In this document: positions 1-6,541 of the stretch, piece after piece
How positions within the stretch are numbered: position 1 is the first letter of the stretch
Layout of the letters: each line of letters begins with the position of its first letter
NCBI GenBank assembly: GCA_002396665.1
Contig: DGYJ01000053.1
Span: 10,752-17,834, forward strand
Direction: 5' to 3'
Source: Bdellovibrionaceae bacterium UBA5009
Lineage (GTDB): Bacteria; Bdellovibrionota; Bdellovibrionia; Bdellovibrionales; Bdellovibrionaceae
Length of the DNA stretch: 7,083 nucleotides
Notes under the pieces: generated by a model
What the model saw: the letters and a program-made list of their open reading frames with translations, nothing else
Told to the model about the DNA's origin: nothing
Database searches by the model: none
Program-made: the position numbers and the translations under genes

Positions 1-1083
1 GATAAAATAAATGAGGGTCGAAAAGCAAACTAGCATGATCGCTGTGTACAGCAATGATCTTGGTCGGAAAAAAGAAATGGATTTTCCATTTAATGTCCCA
101 TAACTGATCAAACCCTTTGGTTTTTTGACTTTGGTCATGATTTCATCGCAGGCGTCAATGCAGGCGGTGCAGGCAATGCATTCCATTTGTAAACCATAAC
201 GGATATCAATACCTGTCGGGCAGACTTGAACGCAACGTTTGCAATCGACGCAATCCCCCAGTTGACCTGTGGTGACTGGCAAAGAATTTTTAGCTGTATC
301 AGCCGTGCTTTCAGAAACAGAACCTTTTCTGGGTTCGCCCCTTTGGGCATTGTATTGAACAACCATAGAGCCCGAATCTAGCAAGGCGCTTTGAAAGCGT
401 CCATAGGGACACATAATGATACAAAACTGTTCGCGAAACCATCCAAAATCGAAAAGAATAACTGCGGTAATAAAAGTAATAATTGTGAAGTAAGTCATAT
501 TTTCTGCAGGAGATCCTTGAATCATCCCAACAAGCTCTTTTGCACCAATAAAGTAGGCGGCTACGCTGTGAGCAAAAAAAGAAGAAACGATAAAATATAA
601 AAACCATTTCAATGCTTTTTTCAAAAAAACACTAAAGGTCCAAGATTCAGAATTTATTTTTCTTCTTTGAAGATAATTTCCTTCGATCAAAATTTCGATG
701 GGTCTATACACAAATTCGATAAACACAGTTTGAGGGCAGGACCATCCACACCACACCCGGCCCCAAACTGAAGTGACCAAAAATAATAAAAATACAAAAC
801 TAATTAAAACTAAAAAAATTAAAGGGGACTCATGGGCCCAAAGTGTTGTTCCTAAAAAAGTAAAATGTCTTTTTGGAATATTAATCAGGACAGTTTGTAG
901 TCCATCGTATTGGGTCCACGGAAGCACTAGTAAAATAATCATCAAGAAGGCATGAACATATTTTTTCTTTGTTTTCCAAGGACCTTTCACTTCAGCGGGA
1001 ATTAGCCCCACACGTTGACCGTGTTTGTCTAAAGAAGGAAGCTGACCTTTTTCAAAATAAGATTCGTTGTTTTTTGAGTCCAT
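1..1083 (-). CDS. ccoG: CcoG/FixG/RdxA cbb3 oxidase assembly polyferredoxin (3' end off window)
   Basis: Membrane-bound iron-sulfur protein for cbb3 oxidase maturation; the family is thought to reduce Cu(II) to Cu(I) for the CuB centre. The frame is open without interruption for 361 codons from ATG at 1083 and leaves the window at the left edge; family members run to about 470 residues, so the C-terminal periplasmic part is missing. The start is supported by AGGAAG at 1091-1096, 7 nt upstream. Membrane segments are visible near residues 43-60, 86-107, 158-180, 198-216 and 342-361. Family motifs include WCGWSCPQ (C112, C116) and CIIMCPYGRFQ (C221, C225). Two 4Fe-4S ferredoxin motifs of form Cx2Cx2Cx3C follow: C278/281/284/288 and C302/305/308/312. 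It starts 33 bp after ccoP, so it is probably the next gene of the operon. The identification is secure; only the missing end is unknown. Confidence 0.96.
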   Translation of the reverse strand, partial: MDSKNNESYFEKGQLPSLDKHGQRVGLIPAEVKGPWKTKKKYVHAFLMIILLVLPWTQYDGLQTVLINIPKRHFTFLGTTLWAHESPLIFLVLISFVFLLFLVTSVWGRVWCGWSCPQTVFIEFVYRPIEILIEGNYLQRRKINSESWTFSVFLKKALKWFLYFIVSSFFAHSVAAYFIGAKELVGMIQGSPAENMTYFTIITFITAVILFDFGWFREQFCIIMCPYGRFQSALLDSGSMVVQYNAQRGEPRKGSVSESTADTAKNSLPVTTGQLGDCVDCKRCVQVCPTGIDIRYGLQMECIACTACIDACDEIMTKVKKPKGLISYGTLNGKSISFFRPRSLLYTAIMLVCFSTLIYFI

Positions 1084-1116
1084 GTCAGCCCTTCCTACTT
1101 TGCGATTAAACATTAA

Positions 1117-1692
1117 CTATTGTACAAGATCCCCTTCGGGAGCTTTTGGATTCGGTGGATTCGAATCCTTCTTAGAAAAAATATAATTTGTGACGGCATA
1201 GATTTCATCATCTTTTAGTAGAAGACCCCAAGCCGCCATGCCTTTATCGGGCACACCATTTCGAACCACGTGGGAAATATCTAGACGAGTGCCTTTGCCG
1301 TTTTTCCAATGCTTATCGGTTAAATTAGGTCCAACAAGTCCTTGAAGCTGCGGGCCATGGCACATGGCGCACTTGCCATCATAAATTTGCGCACCCAGGG
1401 CCAAATTTTTTGGATCTTCAGACATTTTCTGAAGATCTTGTTCGGTGATTTCTGGTGCTGTTGCTTTTGTTGAAGCGGCAACTGCTGATTTTTGTGACTC
1501 AAATGACTTCATGGCGGCATTCAGCTCTTGTTTTAAAGAGGGGCCACCAGCTACTTCGTAGTGAATGTAGTAAATGAAAGCAAAAATAATTGTTCCAAAA
1601 AAAGTGACAAGCCACCAGTTTGGAAGTGGGTTGTCGAATTCTTTAATACCATCGTATTCGTGGCCTTGCATTTCGCGATCTTCATTTTTCAT
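1117..1692 (-). CDS. ccoP: CcoP, short one-heme cbb3 oxidase subunit III
   Basis: Membrane-anchored c-type cytochrome subunit that passes electrons to the oxidase; 191 residues. The N-terminus has the FixP/CcoP signature: HEYDGI at 11-16 and NPLPNWW at 21-27, leading into one membrane helix at about 27-45. A low-complexity linker rich in K, A, S and T (about 60-85) connects it to a single cytochrome c domain. Its heme site is CAMCH (C108, C111, H112), followed by GPNLTD (121-126) and a likely axial Met152 in KGMAAWG. Canonical CcoP is about 300 residues with two CxxCH sites; only one is present here and the frame is not broken, so this is a genuine short form. The ATG overlaps the ccoQ stop as ATGA, with AAAGGAG at 1700-1706, 7 nt upstream. 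The proline-rich tail after residue 177 is hydrophilic. Confidence 0.95.
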   Translation of the reverse strand: MKNEDREMQGHEYDGIKEFDNPLPNWWLVTFFGTIIFAFIYYIHYEVAGGPSLKQELNAAMKSFESQKSAVAASTKATAPEITEQDLQKMSEDPKNLALGAQIYDGKCAMCHGPQLQGLVGPNLTDKHWKNGKGTRLDISHVVRNGVPDKGMAAWGLLLKDDEIYAVTNYIFSKKDSNPPNPKAPEGDLVQ

Positions 1693-1859
1693 AATTGATC
1701 TCCTTTCTCGAAGGGACTTTTTTCAAGTCGAGCATAAAGCGTGCTAGAGGATTTTCTGTAAACCCAGAACAAGACAGAAATAAAGAATGTTAAAAAGATG
1801 AATAAAGCGAGCAATGTTAAATTGGCATCGCTAAAGTTCATGACCCATTGCTTATTCAT
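1689..1859 (-). CDS. ccoQ: CcoQ-like small cbb3 oxidase subunit
   Basis: 56-residue single-pass membrane protein between ccoNO and ccoP, where ccoQ normally lies. One hydrophobic helix (about residues 14-33, LTLLALFIFLTFF and onward) is followed by an aromatic and basic boundary (VYRKSS) and a short charged cytoplasmic-type tail. CcoQ is known as an accessory subunit that helps stabilise CcoP in the complex; sequence conservation is poor, so the name rests on size, topology and position. I chose the ATG at 1859 (MNKQW) because GGAGG at 1865-1869 sits 5 nt upstream. An ATG nine codons earlier would extend further into ccoNO and has no such support. The gene overlaps the end of ccoNO by 8 nt and its TGA overlaps the ccoP ATG, which suggests translational coupling on both sides. 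Confidence 0.85.
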   Translation of the reverse strand: MNKQWVMNFSDANLTLLALFIFLTFFISVLFWVYRKSSSTLYARLEKSPFEKGDQL

Positions 1860-4017
1860 TTGGTCCTCCGTTTGAAGCTGCAGCACCGTGAGTGTTCAAG
1901 CCCAATCCTTGGAGGTAGGCGATCAAGGCAATGATTTGTTTTTTCTCGAGTCCTGGAATGTCGATGTTTGCTTTTTTCAAATCCTCAACAATCACTGCGG
2001 CCTCTTTTTGTGCGATCAAATCCGCCTCACTGACTGTTTGATCATCATAAGGAACACCCAAATTTTTAAGCACAGATAATTTTTTTCTTAGAATCAAATA
2101 GTCTGTGTTTTTTGGTCCCAACCAGCCGTAGCTTGGCATAATTGATTGCGGGCTCATGCTGCGTGGATCAATCATGTGATTAAAGTGCCAAGAGTTCGGA
2201 TATCTATTTCCTAAGAAGGCCAAATCAGGACCCGTTCGTTTTGATCCCCATTGGAATGGGCGATCATAAATAGAATCCTCAATCTTTGAAGCTTCTGTTC
2301 CATTTTTACCAAACCTGATCACATCGTCAGTCAACTGACGGACTTGTTGGGAATGGCAGACATAACAGCCTTCAGCTATGTAAATATCTCGTCCAGCCAA
2401 TTGCAGTGGAGTATATGGTGAAGTTGTAATTGCCGGGTTGACATATTTGTGAACATTCAATGAAGGATAAATTTCGATCACAGAACCAACTAGGATGGCC
2501 GCTACTGAAAGTACTGTGAAGACTGTTGCTAAGCCTTCCAATTTTCTATGTCCAACTTCTTCGTGGGACTCTTCCGTCCATTCAACAACTGTCGCTTGAT
2601 TGTCTGCTTCTGATTTTTTAGCCAGGGCAATTGTTTTGTAGATGTTGTAGCACATCATCACAAAGCCCGCGATGAACAATAAACCAGCGCCAACACGAAC
2701 CCAGTACAATGGAACAATTTTCATCACTGTTTCTACGAAATCAGGGTAAACAAGTTTTCCCTCTGGGGTTAATGCTCTCCACATCATCCCTTGGGTAATC
2801 CCTGCGGCCACCATTGATAAGTAGTAGAAAACAATACCCATCAAACCAACCCAGAAATGTTTTGTTGCTAAAGATTTACTGTACAAGTTGGTGTTCCACA
2901 ATTTTGGAACCAGATAGTAAATCATACCGAAGGTCATGAAGCCATTCCAACCCAAGGCTCCGCTATGCACGTGACCGATAATCCAATCTGTATAATGCCC
3001 TAAAGCGCTGACGGATTTAATCGAAAGCAGTGGTCCTTCGAAGGTCGACATTCCGTAGAATGTGATCCCTGCAACGAAGAACTTCACAATGGGCTCTTGT
3101 CTTAAAAGATTCCAAGCTCCGCGAATTGTTAATAAACCATTGATCATACCGCCCCAGCTTGGGGCCCACAACATCACAGAAAAAACCATTCCCACTGTTT
3201 GAGCCCAATCAGGCAATGCTGTGTAAAGCAAGTGATGGGGACCAGCCCAGATATAAATAAATACCAAGGCCCAAAAGTGAACGATAGATAATCTGTATGA
3301 ATACACAGGTCGTTTCACAGCTTTTGGTACAAAGTAATACATCAATCCCAAGAATGGAGTTGTTAAAAAGAAAGCCACGGCATTATGGCCGTACCACCAT
3401 TGGATCAAAGCATCTTGGACACCAGCCCAAATCGGATAGCTTTTGAACATGCTCACTGGAATTTCAATCGAGTTCACAATATGAAGAACAGCAACAGTGA
3501 CGATCGTTGCGATATAAAACCAAATCGAAACGTACATGTGCTTTTCTTTGCGTTTAGAAAGTGTTCCAAAAAAATTCACCGCAAAGACAACCCAAATCAA
3601 AGTGATGGCGATATCGATTGGCCACTCAAGCTCGGCGTACTCTTTGCCTGCAGTTAATCCAAAGGGTAATGTCAGTGCTGCAGAGACTATGATCAGCTGC
3701 CAACCCCAGAAATGGATTTTACTTAGAAGATCTGAAAACAATCTGGTTTTGCACAGTCTTTGTGTCGAATAATAAATCCCTGCAAAAATAGCATTTCCCG
3801 CGAATGCAAATATTGCTGCATTGGTGTGCAGTGGGCGGAGGCGACCAAAAGTCGTCCACTCAAGGCCTAAGTTGAATTTGAAGTAAGCCAATTGCAAGGC
3901 GGCGATAAGTCCGACCAAAAAGGCGACTCCTCCCCAGACCATGGTGGCTACAACGAATTTTTTGACGATATCGTTGTCGTACAATACTTTATCAGTCCTG
4001 ACTCTGACGTTGTTCAT
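1852..4017 (-). CDS. ccoNO: CcoNO, fused cbb3 oxidase catalytic subunit I and monoheme cytochrome c subunit II
   Basis: Core of the cbb3 oxidase: reduces O2 to water and pumps protons. It is 721 residues and combines CcoN (about 1-460) with CcoO (about 490-721). CcoN shows H64 (low-spin heme b), H211 in WWYGH and H261/H262 (CuB), Y255 (expected His-Tyr crosslink), E327 in STFEGP, and H349/H351 in GHVHSG (heme b3 and heme b). As I recall the Pseudomonas stutzeri numbering, each of these is shifted by exactly +4. About 12 membrane helices fall between 19 and 457, and a thirteenth at about 494-515 is the CcoO anchor. The CcoO part has heme c site CYVCH (C551, C554, H555), FQWGSKRTGPDL, and axial M627 in SIMPSYGWL. 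ATG 4017 (MNNVRVRTDK) is preferred over the ATG at 4140 because AAAGGA lies 9 nt upstream and the extra 41 residues merely read through ccoS in another frame. Confidence 0.97.
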   Translation of the reverse strand: MNNVRVRTDKVLYDNDIVKKFVVATMVWGGVAFLVGLIAALQLAYFKFNLGLEWTTFGRLRPLHTNAAIFAFAGNAIFAGIYYSTQRLCKTRLFSDLLSKIHFWGWQLIIVSAALTLPFGLTAGKEYAELEWPIDIAITLIWVVFAVNFFGTLSKRKEKHMYVSIWFYIATIVTVAVLHIVNSIEIPVSMFKSYPIWAGVQDALIQWWYGHNAVAFFLTTPFLGLMYYFVPKAVKRPVYSYRLSIVHFWALVFIYIWAGPHHLLYTALPDWAQTVGMVFSVMLWAPSWGGMINGLLTIRGAWNLLRQEPIVKFFVAGITFYGMSTFEGPLLSIKSVSALGHYTDWIIGHVHSGALGWNGFMTFGMIYYLVPKLWNTNLYSKSLATKHFWVGLMGIVFYYLSMVAAGITQGMMWRALTPEGKLVYPDFVETVMKIVPLYWVRVGAGLLFIAGFVMMCYNIYKTIALAKKSEADNQATVVEWTEESHEEVGHRKLEGLATVFTVLSVAAILVGSVIEIYPSLNVHKYVNPAITTSPYTPLQLAGRDIYIAEGCYVCHSQQVRQLTDDVIRFGKNGTEASKIEDSIYDRPFQWGSKRTGPDLAFLGNRYPNSWHFNHMIDPRSMSPQSIMPSYGWLGPKNTDYLILRKKLSVLKNLGVPYDDQTVSEADLIAQKEAAVIVEDLKKANIDIPGLEKKQIIALIAYLQGLGLNTHGAAASNGGPNE
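1864..1869 (-). promoter_or_regulatory. Ribosome binding site that fixes the ccoQ start
   Basis: The minus strand reads GGAGGA, followed by CCAA and the ATG at 1859. It lies inside the last codons of ccoNO (the GGP residues) and selects MNKQW as the ccoQ start over the ATG at 1886. It also shows that this genome uses strong Shine-Dalgarno sites. Confidence 0.8.
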
Positions 4018-4186
4018 TTTTTTTGTTCCTTTCGTTTTCGTTATCATTTTCGTCATCAAATAAAATTCGAAGCGATGGCGTTTCAACGTCATCGAACTGT
4101 CCCTTGGTGGTGGCCCACAAAAAAGAAGCCACAAATCCAAAGCCCAAAAGAAGCGAGAATGGAATCATCAAGATCAATACACTCAC
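3992..4186 (-). CDS. ccoS: CcoS, cbb3 oxidase maturation protein
   Basis: 64-residue single-pass membrane protein required in other bacteria for insertion of heme b and copper into CcoN. The sequence matches the family: a hydrophobic N-terminal helix (SVLILMIPFSLLLGFGF, about residues 2-22), then WATTKGQFDD (typical W..xxGQFDD) and the TPSLRILFDD motif. The start is a GTG at 4186, whose GTGA overlaps the ccoI stop; this gives the normal family N-terminus about seven residues before IPxSLLL, and GGGGGA a few bases upstream can serve as ribosome binding site. A longer frame from ATG 4282 would only read through the end of ccoI. After the conserved core, about 20 very polar residues (E, N, K, Q, D) are added; this tail overlaps the ccoNO start by 26 nt and may be a by-product of that overlap. 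Confidence 0.92.
   Translation of the reverse strand: MSVLILMIPFSLLLGFGFVASFLWATTKGQFDDVETPSLRILFDDENDNENERNKKNEQRQSQD
4027..4032 (-). promoter_or_regulatory. Ribosome binding site that fixes the ccoNO start
   Basis: The minus strand reads AAAGGA, then a 9-nt A-rich spacer and the ATG at 4017. It lies within the 3' end of ccoS, so ribosomes finishing ccoS pass over it. It rules in the MNNVRV start and rules out the longer frame that begins at 4140. Confidence 0.75.
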
Positions 4187-6468
4187 TTCATCCCCCAAAA
4201 AGTCATCCCCAAGATCATTAAAGAACTTGCTGGCATCAACAAGGCGGCCACTAAGGGATTCACAAAGCCACTCAGCGCACAAAAGCCTGCTATAAAATTG
4301 TAAAGTAAAGCAAAAGTCAGATTGGTCGTTAAGCTTCTGTAGGTCTTGTCAGAAATCTGGATTAAGTCGATCAAGGGATTAAGCCCAGTTTTTAAAAGCA
4401 AAACATCCGCAACGTTTTGATTTTTCAAATGGGATCCTTGGACTGAAACGCTGACGTCGGCTTTTTGAAATGCGAGCAAATCGTTTAACCCATCCCCAAT
4501 CATCAACGAGCCCGTGTGTTTTTCGAGAATTTTCTTTTTCATGTCAGGAGTGCATTCAGAAAAATAATTTTGCTGGCGAACTCCGCAAAAATCAGCCATG
4601 GCTTTTACATTCACGCTACGATCACCAGAAATTAAAAAAACATGAAAACGTTTTTTAATTTTTTCGACAACTTCTTTTGTTGCAGGTAATGGTTCATCAA
4701 CAAAATAAAAATAGGCCATGGCCTCGTTTTGTTTTTTGAGGCTAACACAAATCATTCCTGCGCTATCTTTTGCATCTGATTTTTCCAAGCAATAATCTAC
4801 CCCATCAATGACGGCTTGGATTCCTTGGCCTAGAATTTCTTTGATTTGGATTTTTTCTACTTTGGAAGGACTAACGTGGGACCAAGCTCTTCGAAAGGCA
4901 AAGGCCACAGGATGATGGGAATCTTTTTCGATATTTAAAATCAATGCTTTGATGTGATCTGGAATTTCTTGAGGCATGCTTCGGCCCAATCGCAATTGCC
5001 CATTGGTTAAAGTTCCGGTTTTATCCATAAAGATATTTTCAACATGACGAATTTTTTCAAACACATCTGGATTTTTAATTAAGATTCCTTTTTCTTTTGC
5101 CCGACGAAGTCCCAAAGCAAAGGCCAGTGGACTTCCAAATGCTAAGGCGCATGGGCAGGCTATGATCAGCAATGCCAATGATCTGTGAAATGCATTTTTG
5201 AAATCGGCTTGAAAGTTCAGCAAAAAATATCCAGTCGCAACTGCAAAAACGATGACAATCAAATATTGCGATACGACATCTGTCAGCCGAGTGAAAGAGT
5301 TTCGATTTAAAGACCCTTTTTCAAGTTCTTTCAGTAAATGTGACAGGGCCGAGTTTTCGATGGCCTGTGTGACTTGAATTTCAACTTTTTCTGAAAGTAA
5401 TTTCGTTCCTGCGGAAAGTTTCATGCCGCAAGAGTAGTGCTGGGGAAAGGATTCACCACTAAAAAGTGAAGAATCAATTTCGGCCTTATCGCTGATCAGA
5501 CTGCCATCGGCAGGCAAAATTTGTCCACGCAGGACTTGAACTTTGTCGCCCACACATAGTTCATTTTGGTGCAAATGCATGATTGTTCCAAGGCGAAGGA
5601 CTTCGTATTTTTGTGGTGGTACAAATGAATCAAGGGTGAAGTGAAATTCTGTTTTTTGCTGAATAATTTGAACAAAGTAGCGAGTCACTAAAATTAAAAA
5701 AATAAAACTAGCCATGGAATCAAAATAAATTTCGTCAGAACCATGGATTAAATTGATTGTCGAAAATACAAATCCCACAGTCAGTGCCAGTGTCATTGGC
5801 AGATCAATGGAAAGGGTGCGAATCATCAAGGAATTCCAAGCCCCCTTAAAAAAGGGCAGGGCCGAATAAAAATACAAAGGCAAGAAAAGTAAGAATTGAA
5901 GCCACATAAATGCAGTTTTGATGGGCCCGGTGACTCCAGAGTACACCGGGATTGCAAAAAGCATCACATTGCCAGTGATTGCGCCCGCAACCGCTAATCG
6001 TTTCAATAAAGACTTAGAGCCTTCAGCTTTACGAGGCGAAATCAATTGCAGTGGTGTCAACGGAAAGCAATCATAACCCCACTCTTTCAAAATTTTCGCA
6101 TATTTCGAAAGGCCCTCGGGCTTAAACAGTTCCAATTTGATTTGCGCTTTTCCGTAATCAACAGTTAAAGATTTTATTTCATCAAAGTAGTCTGGAATTT
6201 TTTCGATCAAATGGACACATGAGGCGCATTCAAGTCCGCTGACCTTTAAGATAAATTCAGTTTTAGATTCATTTTGGGCCCAGTCAGACAAATTCGCAGG
6301 ATCATCAAGGTAGGCAAGAGCATTGTCTTCAGATTTTAACTGAAAGTTTTGCTTGATAAAGCGAAGCTCTTGAATTTGATCCAAATGTTGACAGGCGCGG
6401 CAGCAATAAATTTGCTGTGAAGTGACGGGGCCGCCACAGTATCTGCAGGGACTTAATGTTTGGTTCAT
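4183..6468 (-). CDS. ccoI: CcoI/FixI copper-exporting P1B-type ATPase for cbb3 assembly
   Basis: ATP-driven copper transporter that supplies copper for CuB; 761 residues. In order: an N-terminal Cys cluster of the CcoI type (C8, C11, C22, C23, C26), a heavy-metal-associated domain with GLECASC (C81, C84), membrane helices from about 155 onward, and an actuator domain with SGES at 337-340, where TGES is usual. The transport motif is CPC (438-440), the phosphorylation site DKTGTLT (D482), the nucleotide-binding HP pair H519-P520, and the hinge GDGLND (658-663). The last helices carry Y723-N724 and M745/S748/S749, the Cu(I) signature. An in-frame TAA at 6472-6474 just before ATG 6468 excludes any earlier start. 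Only AAAG directly precedes the ATG, so ribosome binding is weak or the message is leaderless. Position next to ccoS and ccoNO makes it CcoI, not a general CopA. Confidence 0.95.
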   Translation of the reverse strand: MNQTLSPCRYCGGPVTSQQIYCCRACQHLDQIQELRFIKQNFQLKSEDNALAYLDDPANLSDWAQNESKTEFILKVSGLECASCVHLIEKIPDYFDEIKSLTVDYGKAQIKLELFKPEGLSKYAKILKEWGYDCFPLTPLQLISPRKAEGSKSLLKRLAVAGAITGNVMLFAIPVYSGVTGPIKTAFMWLQFLLFLPLYFYSALPFFKGAWNSLMIRTLSIDLPMTLALTVGFVFSTINLIHGSDEIYFDSMASFIFLILVTRYFVQIIQQKTEFHFTLDSFVPPQKYEVLRLGTIMHLHQNELCVGDKVQVLRGQILPADGSLISDKAEIDSSLFSGESFPQHYSCGMKLSAGTKLLSEKVEIQVTQAIENSALSHLLKELEKGSLNRNSFTRLTDVVSQYLIVIVFAVATGYFLLNFQADFKNAFHRSLALLIIACPCALAFGSPLAFALGLRRAKEKGILIKNPDVFEKIRHVENIFMDKTGTLTNGQLRLGRSMPQEIPDHIKALILNIEKDSHHPVAFAFRRAWSHVSPSKVEKIQIKEILGQGIQAVIDGVDYCLEKSDAKDSAGMICVSLKKQNEAMAYFYFVDEPLPATKEVVEKIKKRFHVFLISGDRSVNVKAMADFCGVRQQNYFSECTPDMKKKILEKHTGSLMIGDGLNDLLAFQKADVSVSVQGSHLKNQNVADVLLLKTGLNPLIDLIQISDKTYRSLTTNLTFALLYNFIAGFCALSGFVNPLVAALLMPASSLMILGMTFWGMK

Positions 6469-6474
6469 GCTTTA

Positions 6475-6480
6475 AATCTA
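6475..6480 (-). promoter_or_regulatory. Candidate -10 element for ccoI
   Basis: TAGATT on the minus strand matches four of six positions of TATAAT. If the palindrome at 6502-6517 acts at -41.5, as in class II FNR activation, transcription would begin at 6468 and this hexamer would occupy -12 to -7 exactly. The match is modest in an AT-rich gap, so it is a hypothesis derived from geometry. The alternative is simple read-through from the regulator gene. Confidence 0.35.
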
Positions 6481-6501
6481 AATGATCACCCTAAAATCAA
6501 A

Positions 6502-6517
6502 TATGATCTGTATCATA
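6502..6517. promoter_or_regulatory. FNR/CRP-type operator upstream of ccoI
   Basis: Perfect inverted repeat TATGAT-N4-ATCATA in the 73-bp gap between the regulator gene and ccoI. The FNR consensus is TTGAT-N4-ATCAA; here the TGAT/ATCA core and the 4-bp spacing are exact, while the outer T/A of each half is replaced (ATGAT/ATCAT). It lies 33 bp before the ccoI start. Control of cbb3 oxidase operons by FNR-family proteins through such boxes is well established in proteobacteria; that the adjacent regulator binds this copy is inferred. Confidence 0.7.
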
Positions 6518-6521
6518 CAGA
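6507..6521. repeat. Inverted repeat overlapping the FNR-type operator
   Basis: TCTGTA-TCA-TACAGA on the plus strand is a perfect 6-bp inverted repeat with a 3-bp centre, offset from the FNR-type palindrome and sharing 11 bp with it. It could form a small hairpin in the regulator-gene transcript, but no T-run follows directly, so I do not call it a terminator. It may be a second protein site or chance. Confidence 0.4.
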
Positions 6522-6541
6522 CCTTATTAAATTAAAGAGGA

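Noticed and set aside
135..607. Short minus-strand open frames of 75 and 98 codons
   Set aside because: They are alternate frames of ccoG, have no ribosome sites or recognisable domains, and overlap each other and the ferredoxin motifs.
391..955. Plus-strand open frames antisense to ccoG
   Set aside because: Low-complexity products rich in K and N, no ribosome binding site or family signature; they mirror the coding constraint of ccoG.
1..1083. ccoG might look broken because only short closed frames can be found in this stretch
   Set aside because: Codon-by-codon translation from ATG 1083 is continuous for 361 residues to the left edge with every family motif in place; it merely lacks its stop codon inside the window.
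1084..1116. Separate promoter for ccoG in the gap after ccoP
   Set aside because: The 33 bp contain a ribosome binding site but no recognisable paired -35/-10 elements or FNR-type palindrome.
1860..1886. Longer N-terminus for ccoQ from the ATG at 1886
   Set aside because: The GGAGG at 1865-1869 points to the ATG at 1859, and the additional residues only overlap the end of ccoNO.
4018..4140. Longer N-terminus for ccoNO from the ATG at 4140
   Set aside because: The extra 41 residues read ccoS in a different frame and do not resemble CcoN; the ATG at 4017 has an AAAGGA site and the usual family N-terminus.
4187..4282. Longer N-terminus for ccoS from the ATG at 4282
   Set aside because: The added 32 residues are a shifted reading of the ccoI C-terminus; the GTG at 4186 gives the standard CcoS length before IPxSLLL.
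3892..4295. Plus-strand open frames opposite ccoS and the start of ccoNO
   Set aside because: Products are rich in S, R and H with no domain, and the opposite strand encodes well-conserved proteins.
6507..6521. Transcription terminator after the regulator gene
   Set aside because: The stem is only 6 bp, AT-rich and followed by mixed sequence with no continuous T-run on the minus strand.
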